The translations under genes were made by a program, and so were the position numbers. A DNA stretch of 64,000 nt, taken from Diphasiastrum complanatum (Eukaryota; Streptophyta; Lycopodiopsida; Lycopodiales; Lycopodiaceae). Positions 23,141 to 38,100 of this stretch are shown here, in pieces. The stretch covers positions 86,474,032-86,538,031 of the forward strand of contig CM055092.1 of assembly GCA_029204225.1 (NCBI GenBank), written 5' to 3'. Position 1 is the first letter of the stretch. Every line of letters starts with the position of its first letter. A model generated the notes under the pieces. The model had not been told where the DNA came from, did not search any database, and was given only the letters and a program-made list of their open reading frames with translations.

Positions 23141-26100
23141 GTATATCCTAGGTTCTAGTGGACCTTTCAGATCTTTTCATATTCTCCTGTTAAAGATTGT
23201 TTGAGACACTGAGGGAGGATGCAAATGTGCTGAACTCCCCGCAGAAGAGTAGGCTCACAATGCTGAGCAGCTTATGGACTAAATCAACGTACAGAGTTCA
23301 TCAGAATGTGAAATTTGGAGGATAATGTTTTCTTTGACAATTTATGACATACTTGATAAGACGGACTTCTCTAAGTGAGACTTCTGTAAGTGATTATAGA
23401 AGTGGACATGGTGGTCATTTGAGATATTTTTATGGGGGTTAATTGCAATTTGTACTGGAGTAAGTTGTCTGAGTTTGTTTTAAAGAAACCTTGTTAGTGC
23501 AACATAAAAGCATGCTTGCTTGATCTAGTGGTCGCTATTGGAGATCGACAGTAGTTTGGGAGAGTTTTTGGCCCCATTTGAATTTTCAAGCTAGGCTTGT
23601 GCATTGGGCTTTTAACCTAATGATCTCAGGTTTAAGCGCTGCCATACTCAAATAAATGGATGGCATGATATTTGGAGATATTTTTAGGGGGCGCTCAATG
23701 CAATTTTCACAACGATAAAGTTTCTGAGTTTTTTCTAAACCAACCTTTTTAGTGGAACATGAAAGTGTGGTTGCTGTTGGCGATCAACTGTAGTCTTGGA
23801 AAATTATTTTGTACCAATTAAGTCTTCAAGCTATTGCATATTGGGCTTGTAACCTAATGGTTGCAGCTTCAAGCCATGCTCTACCCAAACCCTCGATGTG
23901 GTGTGGTCTTGGTCAGAGTTTTGCCACAGTTCATGAATCAAATCGATCCCGCAATCATTAAGCTGCAATCTATTCTTGAGCTTTTTAAAGATTTTTAACA
24001 TGATGTGCGGCAAAACCAACCGTAGAGTCTTGAAGTTGCATTTCACTTTACAAAAAACTTCAATGACACCCATTCTGATGCTTGAGAGGAGGCAGTTTTG
24101 CCCAGGGCTAAATTTAAGGACAAGAAGTTCGTCGAGAAACAGGGCAAGGACAAGACGGACATCAATTTCCAAGGTGGGAAAAAGCACAACAAGTTGGATC
24201 GCACAAACTATTGAAGGGCGAGAACCAACGGTCTGTGTCTTTCCTGCATGGAGAGGGGGGCACCTTGCGAAAGATTGTGCAAAAACTTCAAGTGGCTATT
24301 GTGATAAGTAATCACAAGTATGTGATGAAGATGGTGGCAGGAGAGGATCCGCGATTATAGTGAACCTTTTAAATTTCATATCATGAATATGGATAAGGTA
24401 GATATAATTTTGGGTAAGGAGTGGTTTTACTCCAAAAATGAGTTGCTGAAAAGGAACTATGTAACTCATAGTTTGTCATTTTTGTACAATGGCTCATTAA
24501 CAACATTTATTGGTCATGTGGGTGTATCTAATACTACTCCTCTTTCAGCTTTGGAAGTTAAAGAATGTTTGAAAAATCATGAGTATAATGTATATCTTTG
24601 CTTTTCCCTCCCCCTTAAAAGATTCCTCTTCTAAGGAAGGAAATCTGGGAAACTCAGTCTAAGGTCACGTTCCTTTCCGTGTCCTCGTCATCGGAACTTA
24701 ACGAACCAAGTACTTAGTTACCTGCCGGCTTTTGAGTCCACGTTGACGTACATCAACAATGGTTTGTAGTTTAGAAGGTACAAAGGATGTCAGGTCCTCA
24801 AGTTGAACTAGGTCTTCCTGAAGAATCAAGTCATTCTTTCCACCAAGTCGTTCCTTTAAATGACTAATGTGAAAAACTGGATGAACCTTGACGCCTTGAG
24901 GGAGTTATAGTTGATAAGCATTTCGATTGAGTTTCTTTACAATACGGAAAGGTCCAACATAACGAGGTAACAACTCACGACATTTTCCAGTCTTTAATAC
25001 CTTAGAATCTTCTGGGATCCTAAGATATACCCAAGCTCCTTCCTCATAAACTCTAGGTTGTCGCTTTTGATTAGCATAAAATTGTGCTCTATCCTGGGCG
25101 GTTTTCATGTTATCGTGAGCAACAAGCAACATTTCTTGCATGTGATGCAGGAAATCAACTGATGCTTTAACTTTGAGGCTTTTGAGGCTAACGGAAAGTG
25201 GAGCTCTAGGCTGGAAACCATACATCAGAGAAAATGGACTAAAAGGCGGCGCTGAATGCTTTGCGCTATTATACGCAAATTCAATCATTGGAAGGTACCT
25301 TTCCCTATGCGATTGTCTTCTGGAAACATATGCACGGAGCATGTCTTCCATAGACTGGTTCGTCCTCTTTGTCTGATCATCCGATTTTCAGGATGATCGG
25401 AAGACCCTAGACTTAATGTGGTCTCTAATTTCTCGAAGACTGCCTGCCAGAATTTGCCAGTGAACTTTGAATCTCGATCACTAACAATGTCATTTGGCAA
25501 ACCAAACAACCTGAACGACTTTTCTACGAAAAGCTGAGCAAGTTTAGATGGCAGTTTGCTTGGTTGGAATGAATTGTGCCATTTTGGTTAATCTGTCAAC
25601 TATAACCCAAATAGCATCATTTTGCTTCCCCGTCTGCGGTAGCCCAACCACAAAGTCCATGGAAATACTTCCCACTTTCTTTTAGGAATTTCCAAGGGCA
25701 TTAATAAACCAGCTAGCTGCCTTAAGTGTTCCAGCTTTATTAACTTGACATTGTCCACACTTGCGAACATATGTCTCCACTTGACTTTATAATTTTGGCC
25801 AATAAAAATTCCTTTTTATAAGGTCAAGTGTTCTTTGTGAGCCACGGTGCCTCATGACATTCATGCAGGATTTGGGCCCTAATAACATCATTTTTTGGCA
25901 CACAAACTTTTCCATTTCGGAAAAGTAGTCCATTCCTAATGGAATAATCTCTTAATATCTTGGCTTGAGGAGAAATCTTGGAATCCTGCATTCCAAGTTC
26001 ACCACTAGATCTAGAAGAACCTGCTAGGACGTCTAGCCAAATACGACCGAAATACCTATCGATCTTACACAAACTCTCTCTTAAGGACAGATATAACTCA

Positions 26101-29100
26101 GATTGGATCTTAGAAAACCTTAACTGATTAACCTCTCCAATCCGGTTTAAGGCATCTGCAACACTATCAGAAGTATCCTTCCGGTATTCAATGTCGTAAT
26201 GAAATTCTTGGAGCATTTCTGACCATCTGGCCTTACGACCCCTAAGGTCAACCGCATCGTTAATATACTTTAATGCTTGATGGTTAGTTACTATGGTACA
26301 TTGGGAGCCATACAAATAATGTCTCCACATTTTCAAGGCATGAATAACAACAAAAAGCTCCTTGTCATAGGTGGAATACCGCCTTTGAGGGATCTAGCTT
26401 TTTGCTTTCAAAAGCAACCGGTCTACCATCCTGATATAGGACTGCACCTATAGCATAGTCACTGGCATCCGTCTTAAGTACATATGGCTTGTTAGGATCC
26501 ATTATGTGTAAAATAGATGCTGTAGTTACACAGTATTTGAGGTTCTCAAAACTCTGATTCATCTCTTCAGTCCAAGTAACTGGTGGGCTGAATTTACTGT
26601 GTCGGCTAGTTCTTTTAGCCTCTTTGAGGACATTTGTCAAAGGCAATGCAATTATTGCATAACCCATGATAAATCTATGAAAAAAACCCCTAAAGCCCAA
26701 AAAGGACTTAACTTCCCGGATGGTTTTAGGAATTGGCCATTCACGAACTTGTCGGACTTTATTTGGGTCAATTTCCAACCCATGGTCCGAAATAACGTGA
26801 CCGAGATAAAGCAATCTCTTCTGGAAGAAAACACATTTGGATTCTTTGGCGAAGAGCTTCTCCTGTCTAAGTAACTTTAAGATAGTCCTGAGACGCTCTT
26901 CATGTTCCTCCAAAGTTTTACTATAGATGAGAATATCATCTAGGTAAATTATGACAAACTTTCCCTGGTATGGATGAAGAAGATTGTCCATCATCTGTTG
27001 GAAAGTTGCAGGAGCATTTGTCAAGCCAAATGGTAAAACTTGAAGCTCATAATGGCCATACCTAGTTCTTGTTAGAAATAAATGACTATGCTAAAGTTAA
27101 TCTATAGGTTACTTTGACCCAAAAGGTCGAGATTTGTGTAACCATGGGTATTTAGTTATTTAGGCCATCTTAAGTTTGTCTTAAGTTCAGTTGGACCCAA
27201 TTTTGGTCATGTACTGACTCGTGGGTCCTTAGGGGTCTAATTTTGTTTAGGGACCCTATCTTGACTTTTGGGGGTGCCCTACATCTAGTAAGTGGTTAAC
27301 CTTAGGGTTTGGTGGCATTTGGTCACATCCAGGTAAAGTGCTTAGATGCTCATTGTGTATTCCATTGTTACAGTTTGGCTAAGCATTGCTCTCCATTGCT
27401 CTTGTTGCTGTTTTCTCTCTCTCTCTCTTAAAGTTGGGCGCCCAGCCTCTTCTCTCTTGTTTTCTGTGGAGATTGATTGATAACTAGATCTTGGTGACTT
27501 GACTTTTGCTTTCCTACATGGTATCAAAGCTACCGGATCTGCAGCAAGCTTGTTTGTTGGCGCCCTACCAGAAGAGGAACTTCTCTGCTTTTTGTTGTGA
27601 AATTTCAGCATCTTGCTGATCTTTTCAAGTGGAGTTTGGATCAGCTTTTTTGTCTCTTTTCATGTTGAAGGAGGGCGGCCATCAGCGATCTTGGAGGAGC
27701 AATTTTTGGCACCCAAAAATCAGAATCTCAAATCTGATTTTAATGCAACCAGTTTTCAGCAAGTTTTGTTTGGAGGAGGGCGCCCAAAAATCTGCTACTG
27801 ATTTTTGGTTGTGGTGTCTCCTTATCTTGCTGTTTTTGTTTTCAGGTTTGCATTTGTGTAGGAGGGCGCCCAAAATTCAGCAAACCCTATTCAGGGTTAG
27901 GTCAACTGTGGCTGGAAATTTGCAGATTCTCAGCAAGTAGTAGGGCGCTTTCAACAGCCCTATTGGAGTGTGTGTTGATCACACTAGTTGGCCTCCTAAT
28001 TGGGTTTCAGTGTAGGCTTCAATCGAAGCTAACCTAATTTTCAAGGAGCTGGTTTTTTTGTGCAAAAAGACAGCCATCTATCCATTATCTTTTGGGCACT
28101 TTGGTTGCAGATTGAAGGACATCTTGTGCTCCTACTTTAAGCTCTTTGATTGCTGCAAATTTTTGAGTAAATTTGGTAGTGGAAAGGCTCTCTTTCCTAT
28201 CTACTACAAGCTGAAATTTTGTTGGAGGTAATAGCTAGAGAATCGGAAGCTATCGGTTCTTTGTTTAGTGAAGATCGGTTGGATGGCACAAACTACTCCT
28301 TGTGGAGTTACATGATGAAGATTCTTCTCATAGCAAAAGGGCTGTGGGATTTGGTCAATGGTGATGAGGAAAGGCCTCCGTCTTTGGCACCTCCTACACC
28401 TCGTGGATCATCATCATCAACATCATCTTCTACATCTTTGGAAGAACAAAAGAAGTGGGATAGAAGGGATGCACAAGCACATTCTATGGTTGCTTTTGCT
28501 GTGAAAAGATCTATCTTACCTCATATTAGGTCTTGTAAGACATCTAAAAGTGCGTGGGATACACTTTATACTATGCATAGAGTCAAAAATCCAGCAAGAG
28601 TGGTGTATCTTAGAAATCAGCTTTCTTTGTTGAAGATGCAAGAAGGGGATCAAGTGACCAATCACTTGACGAAGATCAAGGATCTTCGTGAGGAGCTTCT
28701 CAATATTGATGAGATAATTGAGGATGCTCAATTTGTTTCCATTACTCTCAACTCATGACCTTCATATTATCTTCCATTTGTTTCATCTTTGAGTATCTCT
28801 CTTAGGGGACAACAACTCTCCTTGATGAACTTGTTGGGCTGCTTCTTCAAGAGGAGCAAACGAGGCAAAACTTTGCGGGTGACACTCAACAAGATCAAGC
28901 TTTCTTCACGAAAGGCAAGGGCAAAGGCAAGTCAAAAGGAAAGGGGAATTCTCCTTCCAAGGATGAGCAAAAGCCCGTTGGAGGTCAAAATGTCAACGCT
29001 CAAAAGAAAAAAGGGAAGTGCCATTATCGCGAAAGGTATGGGCACTTCATCAAGGATCGTAAGAAGAAGCTTGCGAAAGAGGGGAGTAAAGGAATTGATA

Positions 29101-32100
29101 CTAGTGCTTCACTTGCTACTTTGGAGCAAGAGCTTGAAGCTAGTGGTGATCTCTTCAACCAAGACTATGCTTTTGTGTCTAATATTGCTTCTACTAGTAC
29201 TACTACATCTATGAGGAATTCAGATTCTGTTTTGCAAGTTGCTGATTTTCAGCCCATTGAATGGGTGATTGATAGTGGTGCTACTCGTCATATGACTTCT
29301 CGTAAAGAAGCATTCACCAAATTAGTGAAAGTGCAAAATGGAAGTAAGGTACAATGTGCGGATGATGCATCTTATTCTATTCTTGGAATTGGAATTGTAG
29401 CCATCATTTTGCCTAATGGTGAAGAAAAGTACATTAAGAATGTGCTTTATGTTCCAGGAATCAAGAAGAATCTTCTTTCGGTTTCAACTATGTTGAAGCA
29501 AGGACTAGTTGTTGAGTTCAAAGAAGATAAGTGTCTTGTCAAGGATCCTAAAAGATCACTCTTGATTATTGTTTTGGGAACAATGCATGCTGACTTATTT
29601 ATTATGGATACCTATGAGTGACGAATTCCCTCTACATGTCTTGTTGCTTCTACATCACAATCATTGGAGTTGGCTGAGTTGTGGCACGCAAGGTTTGGGC
29701 ATCTCAACTTTGCAAGTTTGAAGAAGCTGAAGACATTTAATATGGTAGAAGACATTCCTACTATTGAGCAGCCGGAAGGGCATGTATGCGAGGGGTGCAT
29801 ACCTGGAAAGTTTCAAAGGAAACCTTTTCCAATTGATGGAATTATAAGGGTTCTTGATAAATTTGATTTGGTTCATAGTGATGTTTGTGGTCCAATGAGG
29901 ATCGAATCCATTGGAAAGTGCATCTATTTTGTGACTTTTATTGATGACTTTTCCCGTTTTACATGGATCTATCCTATGAAGGCTAAATTGGAAGTTTTTC
30001 AGCGTTTCAAAGATTTTCTAGCAATGGTGGAAAATCAGTTTGGGCATTCTTTGAAGACCCTACGCACCGATCGAGGAGGGGAATACATTAAGAATACGTT
30101 CGGTGCATTTCTTCGAGAAAAGGGAATTCTACATCAAATGACAACTCCCTATACGCCTCAACAAAATGGTGTTGCCGAGCGAAAGAATCGCACACTTATG
30201 GAGATGGCCCGTTGCATGCTCAAAGCAAAGGGGCTGACTCACAAGTTTTGGGCTGAAGCGGTTATAACGGCGCATACATAAGCAATCGTTGTCCTACTAA
30301 AGCATTGAAAGTATTAACTCCTTATGAAGTTTGGTATGGAAAGAAGTCCACAATCTCTCACTTTCGCATTTTTGGTTGTACGGCTTATGCTTTTGTTCCA
30401 AATAAACTTCGTACAAAGCTTGAGGATAAAGGAGTTAAATGCATTTTTGTTGGCTATAGTAGTGAAAGCAAAGGCTATAGGCTGTTTAATTTGAGCACTA
30501 ACAGAGATTATTGCTAGTTGTGATGTGCATTTTGATGAAAAGAATTTATTGGATGTGGCCCCAACTCATATCTTGAAGGGGGACAACCCACATAGTGTGA
30601 ATGTTGAAGTTTTTCCAGATTTGGTACCATCTTCTATTGCTGGAGATAAGGGGCAGCAATCAACCAGTTTCAACCTGTCCAACACCTCATCAAGTTTAGA
30701 GCCTAATGTTCATCAAGAACCACCCATTGTTGCTCATAATCAACCTGCAGGAACTGTTGGACAGCAAGGACCAGTTTTGGAAGATCTTGGACAGCCAAGT
30801 GCGGTGTCGGAGGATCTTGGACAACAAATTGTAAGAAGAGACATGGCTGTTGGACAGCCCAAAAACAGTCCCACGGTGGCTGTTGTCGACTTTGCAGGAC
30901 AACAAAGTAAGGTCATTTTATGATGGAGAGACACGTGCCTCTACAAATCAGTGGACTATGCTGATCTTTCAGATTTTGCTTTTACATCTCATGGAGCAGA
31001 AGAACCTGTTTTCTATGAGCAGGCCAAGGGAGTAAAATGTTGGGAGGATGCGATGCAAGATGAGTATGACTCACTTATGAAGAACCAGATTTGGGTTCTT
31101 GTTGATCTTCCTCATGGGAAGAAGGCAATTGGTTCTAAATGGGTATACAAATTCAAGTATAAGGCAGATGGTACCATTGAAAGGTACAAGGCAAGGCTCG
31201 TTGCCAAAGGCTATGCTCAGCAAAAGGGGATTGATTATGAGGAGACTTTTTCTCCTACTGCTCGGATGACTACCGTGAGGGTAGTAACCTCTTTGGCTGT
31301 CCACTTTGGTTGGCGTTTGCGGCAACTTGACATAAAGACAGCATTCCTCAATGGTTATCTCAATGAGGAAGTGTACCTTCAACAACCTGCTGGTTTTTTT
31401 GTTGAAGGCCAAGAAGATAAAGTTTGTCTTCTCAAGAAGGCACTTTATGGACTGAAGCAAGCTCCGAGGATGTGGTATCAAAAGATACATGCCTACTTTT
31501 GTGATCGAGGGTTTCCTAATAGTCCTAGCGAATCTACTCTTTATGTCAAGCATACTTCAGATTATATCATCATTATTTTGCTTTATGTTGATGATATTAT
31601 TATTACAGGAAGTAATGAGCAGCAGATTGATGCCGTAATACTTGATCTTGGTATGGTTTTTGAAACCTTAGATTTATGCCTATTGCACTTTAATCTTGGT
31701 CTTGAATTTGTACAAGAAGGGGCTGAAATTTTCATCTCTCAAAAACGCTACATTGGACAGATTTTGAAGCGGTTCAAGATGGAAGATTGCAAGCCGGTTG
31801 CTACACCTATCGAGACAGGTCTGAAATTAAGTAGTCAAGGTGATGGTGAATCATTTGACACTACTTTATATTGTCAAGCTATTGGCTGTCTCATTTACCT
31901 ATGTAATTCAAGATTGGACATTTCTTATAGTGTCTCACTCATGAGTCAATTCATGCATGCCCCGATGTCATCACATTGGAAAGCGTTGAAGAGGATCTTT
32001 CGATATCTTCAAGGAACAAGAAGTCATGGACTGGTTTTTTCTGCTTGTGATGATGCATGTTTGGTTGGTTTTAGTGACTCGGATTGGGGTGGAGATTAAG

Positions 32101-35100
32101 ACACTAGACGCTCTACAAGTGGACATTGCTTTTTCTATGGAAATTCTGCAATTTCGTGGTCAAGTAAAAAGCAGCCCACTGTTGCTACTTCTTCTAGTGA
32201 GGCAGAATATAGAGCGATATTTTCAGCCACAACATAGTGTTTATGGCTGAGAAGACTACTTGTTGACATGAAGTTTGGCAAGCCCTCAGCCACTCTCATC
32301 TTGAGTGATAGTCAAAGTGCTATTGCCATTGCACGGAATCCTGTTTTTCATGCGAGGACGAAGCACATCGAGATCCATTATCACTTTGTTCGGGAGAGAC
32401 TTCATGATGGCGACATTTTACTTGAATATTGTCCTATGGAGGATAATATTGCAGACCTCTTCACTAAGGCGTTTCCTAGAGTCAGAGTTGAAGCTTTATG
32501 CAAAGCTTTAAATTTGATACCAGGTGTTGGTTTTGTTACATAGTGAAGATTTCAGTTTTTGCATTGTCAGGGTGTTAGAAATAAATGACTATGCTAAAGT
32601 TAATCCATAGGTTACTTTGACCCAAAAGGTCGAAATTTGTGTAACCATGGGTATTTAGTTATTTAGGCCATCTTAAGTTTGTCTTAAGTTCAGTTGGACC
32701 CAATTTTGGTCATGTACTGACTCGTGGGTCCTTAGGGGTCTAATTTTGTTTAGGGGCCCTATCTTGACTTTTGGGGGTGCCCTACATTTAGTAAGTGATT
32801 AACCTTAGGGTTTGGTGGCATTTGGTCACATCCACGTAGAGTACCTAGATGCTCATTGTGTATTCCATTTTTACAGTTTGGCTAAGCATTGCTCTCCATT
32901 GCTCTTGTTGTTGTTTTCTCTCTCTATCTCTTAGAGTTGGGCGCCCAGCCTCTCCTCTCTTGTTTTCTGTGGAGATTGATTGATAACTAGATCTTGGTGA
33001 CTTGACTCTTGCTTTCCTACAGTTCTAAACCCGGTCTTTTCAACATTCTCAGTCTTTATTCAAATTTGATGATACCCTTATCTCAAATCGATTTTGGTAA
33101 AGTACTTTGCACCACGTAATCGGTCAACCAGTTCATCCATTCGAGGTAAAGGATAACGGTTTTTAATCGTGAATTTATTTAATTTTTTAAAGTTCACACA
33201 AAGAGGAGTACCTCCGTCTTTTTTATCAACTAAGGTAACTAGAGCCCCCCAAGGGGACTTACTAGGCCTCTTAACATGGCCCATCTTAAGGTAATTTGGC
33301 AGTTGCCTATAAACTTCATCCTCTACAGTAGTACTCATCTTGTAAGGATACAAAGATATAGGAGAACTACCAGGAATAAGTTTAATACCATGGTCGACTT
33401 CCTAGAGGGGGGAAGATCCTCAGGAAGCTGCTCAGGAAACACATCGTTAAATTCTTGCCTAAGTTTCCCAAAGGTTTCACCTTCAGGTGAGTTTTCTTGC
33501 TTTAGGTTCTTAGACATTAATTCCATTTGAAAATTGTAAAATTGTAAATTACAAATCCTTCAACCAACATAAATAAGAATTACAATCAACAATATCCATA
33601 CATTTAACTGTTTCTAGAGCAGAAAGCATATACGGAGTAGAAATATCAACATTTCCATTTAATTCTATGAGTGAGCCGTTATGTAAGAACGACAAACTGT
33701 GAGTTACATAGTTTTTCTTCAACGGCTCATTCCTCTCATAGAACCACTCCTTACCAAATATTACATGTAGATTCATAATATGAAAGTCTAATTTATCATT
33801 TTAGGCTTGTATTTGAATCGGCAGATGTGGGACTATTCGGTCCCAAACTTGGCTTTCCGCTTTGTTGCCAGCTTCATTGTAGAATGGTGTTCACTTTGCT
33901 TTGTTTCCACGTTTAGCCTCCCCTTCATCCGAATGAGGTTGTGAGAACCAAAAACAGCCGTATTAAAGCACCAATGCTCACACATAGAATTACCAGCAAA
34001 GGAAAGGTCAACACAAGATATGCTAGAGTTACCTGGTGTCTTAAACGATGCCCCTTTAGCCTTCCTTTTCTTTGGACATTCCTTTGCGACATGACCAGGT
34101 TCCATGCAATTGAAGCATAGATTGTCAATTCTGGCTTTCATAAAGGTTTCCTCATTCATAGTAGATCTTTTCTTTAATTTACCAGATTCAGAAGACCCTT
34201 CCTTTGCCTTATCCTTCCCTTTCTTTGGAAAGAAAGGCTTCTTACCCTTTACATCGGGTAAGACACCAGACTCAGGCTTGGCCACTATACGAGTATCATC
34301 GTAAATCCTGGCAAAGCAAACCACATCCTCGAGGGTAAGAGGCTGGTTCCTCCTAACTTCTAGCTGGTAGTCTCTTGGTAATCCAAGAATAATATGCAAT
34401 TTTACCAAAGAGGGTCTATTCTAGTTGCAAAACGAGAATAAACCTCTTGAAACTCTTGTAAGCATTGATCTAGGGGCTGGTTCCCCATATGTATCGTCGC
34501 ATACTAACGATAAAAGTCAAAGTCATCTAAGATGGGAAGGAAGGCCGCCTTAAGGGCCTTACAAAAATCTTCCCAATTTTTAGGTGCTTTTGACTTACCC
34601 CTTAAATCTTGTCACCATGTAAAAGCTTTACCTCACAAGTACATGACGACTATGTTGATCTTGTTGTTGTTGGATGAATCATGCATGGAGAAGTACGAGT
34701 TCCATCGATCAATCCACGACAAGACCACTTCAGGGGTTCTATTTTCCCCAGTGAAAATCTCAGGGGTGAACAAAGTTTGATGCAATAATTGTCTTAACTG
34801 CGACAATTCCTTCAAATCTTGCTGATCCTGAGAGTGTTTGGATTGCAAATCAACAATCTATTGCTGTAGATTATTAGTTGCAAGCAACAATGCTTTAGAA
34901 TCCAAGGTAGAGGTAGATGCTGTAACCTCATGAGTAGGAGACATAGGCTGTATGGTAGGATTAGAATCCATTATTCAAGAGCAAGAGAGGTGAATTAAGA
35001 AAGGAGATGAGAGTTGGAAGAGAACACAATCAACTCAAGGAAGGCAAATACAACTCAAGCTTGTTGGCTCCTCTACTATCCAAATGGTATTGTCCATGGC

Positions 35101-38100
35101 TGCCACAAGGATAAGAAGACAGCAAAGGAAGAGGTGTACCACCACCTCCACTCTCTCTTTTCATGAAACTTGGCTAGGAGAGGCATACCTCCCTTTACAT
35201 GCTTGATACGAATCTGCCAAATGGCAACACTTTGCCACCTATGCCTATTACAGGTCAGATGGGTGACCTGGACCCCTGCCAGGGTTACCTTCCTAGCTGG
35301 AGCCCAAGGAACCCCCCCCCCCCCCGGTCCGCTCCCTCTCCACAAACTGCTGTTGGCCGCAGTAGGCCATCGCTGATTTGTGGGACCCGAATTCCGCTAT
35401 AGATCCATGCGGATTCTCTGTCCGCGACCTGTAGATCCACGTGGAACCTCTGTCCACCGCCTGCTGCCACCTGTCTGCTGCAGGAGAGCAAAATCCGTTT
35501 TTTTTAACCTAAAAAACATGAAAAAACAGATGTTGGTTGTGCACACCGCCCTCCATTCACCTTCTCCTAGGCAGATAGAATGGATGGCAAATGAGACCTC
35601 CTTCCCTTGTATACCTCCAAGGTGGGAGACTCCAAGCCATGCGCACGTCCTAGATTACGACATGTGGCAACCATGGACGTTCATGAGTCACTGGTCAAGT
35701 CAATAGGCCCAGTCGTTCAGTCTCAAGTTAGGTTTGGGACCCAAGTGAGTTGGGTCCCTAACACTAGGACTAGAGAGCATCAGATAGGGCTCCTTTCCAA
35801 TAGTGCCCTTGTATCATTGTTTCCATACAGGGTTAGCTTGAAGGAAGAGGATTAGATTTTCAAGAAAATTGAGAAATATCTTAGGATGGGCCACATTCGG
35901 CAAAGTAAGTCCCTTTGGGAAGCACCAGTCCTCTTAGTTAGCCAAAAGGACGGAGGCACTTGCCTTTGTGTTGATTATAAGAAGTTGAACAAGATGACCT
36001 TCAAGAATAGATATCCTTACCTAGGATGGATTATCTAATGGACCGTCTGAATGGAGCAAAATACTTCGCCAAGATAGACCTTAGATCACTTTACTATCAA
36101 ATAAGGATTAGGAACGAGGATGTTTAATTTTTCCATATTTCGGGAAGTCTGCGGTAGTGTCTATGGATGGCATACTAGTTCATAGTCACACCCTTGAGGA
36201 GCATGTAGAGCATCTTAGTATTGTCTTAGCGCTCGTAAAACAAGAAAAGCTCTATGCTAAGGAGTCAAAATGTAAGTTTTGTTAGACCAAGCAATGGGCC
36301 AAATCATATTCAATCATGGCATCGAAATCGATTATGATAAGGTTCATAATGTGCAGAAATGGCCACTATTGGAAATACTCTATGATGTGAAATCATTCCT
36401 TGGTTGCAGAGGATTTTTTCACAGGTTCATTTTGGAAAATGCTAAAATAGCATTGCCCTTAATGAATATTCTTTAGGGAGTGAAGAAAAAGTGTAGCTAC
36501 AGAAAAGTTCCACTTGTGATTTGAAGTGTAGCCATAGAGAAAGTCCACCTGTTATGCTGCCACTGCATTTATGGATCATGTTCTTGTAGATGATGCTTCA
36601 CACGTGGGCATTACAGATTCCTTGGTATGATGATGTAATGGATTCTTTGTGCATATTCTGCCCATTTTTTGGGCTACTTAAAAAGCAAAATATGTCACTT
36701 CTTTTTTCAAAAAAGATTCTGACGCCCATTTTAGCCTGCGTGTCAGTCCGCGTCAGTCCTCACGCGTCTTACGCAATGGAATGAGCCGGACACATGCCAT
36801 TCTGCCTGGTTCGGCTTTCCAAAAAAAATGTAGGCTTGGCCCCTCCGGGCCTTGCCCAAAAAATTCGGAAATCCTTACTGGGCAGAATGGCCAGTGCCCG
36901 TCCTATTCCTTAATACATTTTAGATTCGTGCTCCTTATGGATACCTTGGGCTCTCGCCCTTGGTATACACATGTCCATTCTAGCTATTGTTTGTCAGAAT
37001 GATCTCCTTATGCTTCATTTTCCAGCATTCTTGGTTGTTTCATATAGCTTGGCTCCAGTGATATTGTACAATGTTGTGCTTCTTATGATCCTCTTGCTTG
37101 GTGCTGGTCTTCTGATGCTACTATCTTTCCTTGGTGTAGATTTATTGATGTTGTTGTTCTTACCTATTGTTCTTTATCTATTTCTTGGATTGCTGATCAC
37201 CACCATGCTTGGTTTCTCAAGATAGCTTGGGCTAGACAGTTTTTGTTTGTCCCAATATATTGGGGCATATGTATATATTTTGCTCCATTGCTACTTACTA
37301 TTATACAACATGCTTGGTTGATGACTGCATCTCTACTTCATATAATTTGGCATGGTTATCTTCATTTGGTGCAGTGACGGTATTCTAATCTTCTTCCTGG
37401 TTCTATTGATGTTGCTATTGCCAATATGCCAGATGCTTCAATTGCCAATGTACTTCCTATAGTTCCTATTCATGATACCATCAGTGAGCGTGTCCATTTC
37501 GCGTGTAGTACTGAGGCTCTTCCCGATGAGATAGGGAGAGGAAGTACCAGGTTCTAATTTTGAAATTTTATGAATTTTTTTGTGTGGGTAGGGCCACTAC
37601 TTGTAACTAGGAGGGGGCTACTTAGGTAGCTGTAAGCCTCACTGTCCATGGGCAAGTGAAGTATATTGCTTTATTTTAGTTTAAAACTTCGCTAATGACA
37701 TTAGAGAAAATTGCTCAGATATTTATGGAGACCTCTTGAGGTCATTCAGCTCAAGGGTGGACCAATTGTGACAACAACATTTCATTGTTTAAAAGACTAT
37801 GAATGATTGCCATCTACAACAAGAATCTTCATCAATGCAAGCCATGAATACATACAACAACTATAATGGATTCTCACAATATGCTCAACTATTGTGTGAA
37901 GCATAATGTGAGGTGGAACAATAGAGATTGTGGTACATATTGTTGAAAATAGCTCAAAAGGATCTGAATGTAAAAAAAAGATCAGCAAGTTCGCAAATGA
38001 ACATTAGCTAACAATAACAAATCTAGTTGCATCAAGTAGCTAGAAACTAGTTTACATTGGTTTACTTCTAGTTTATCAATTGTCCATGGGATTTCGTGGT

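Larger units (their letters stand above)
27070..33021 (+). mobile_element. Copia-1: full-length Ty1/Copia LTR retrotransposon
   Basis: A 5952-bp element has 449-bp LTRs at 27070-27518 and 32573-33021, each starting TGTTAG and ending CCTACA. It is flanked by the 5-bp target duplication GTTCT (27065-27069 and 33022-33026). The primer-binding site 'TGGTATCAAAGC' follows the 5' LTR directly. The order gag, protease, integrase, reverse transcriptase, RNase H is that of Copia. Several frameshifts and stops make it non-autonomous today. By eye the LTRs differ at about 15 of 449 positions, so insertion was fairly recent relative to its surroundings. It landed inside the RT domain of the minus-strand chromovirus. 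Confidence 0.95.

Noticed and set aside
28789-29214. 141-residue Arg/Lys/Leu-rich frame in Copia-1
   Set aside because: It is an out-of-frame reading of gag. The correct frame shows the zinc-knuckle position and then the protease.
36971-37225. 84-residue very hydrophobic open frame (possible membrane protein)
   Set aside because: The Leu/Val/Ile bias follows from T/C-rich composition. No homology or start context is seen, and it lies inside intron 4 among transposon debris.
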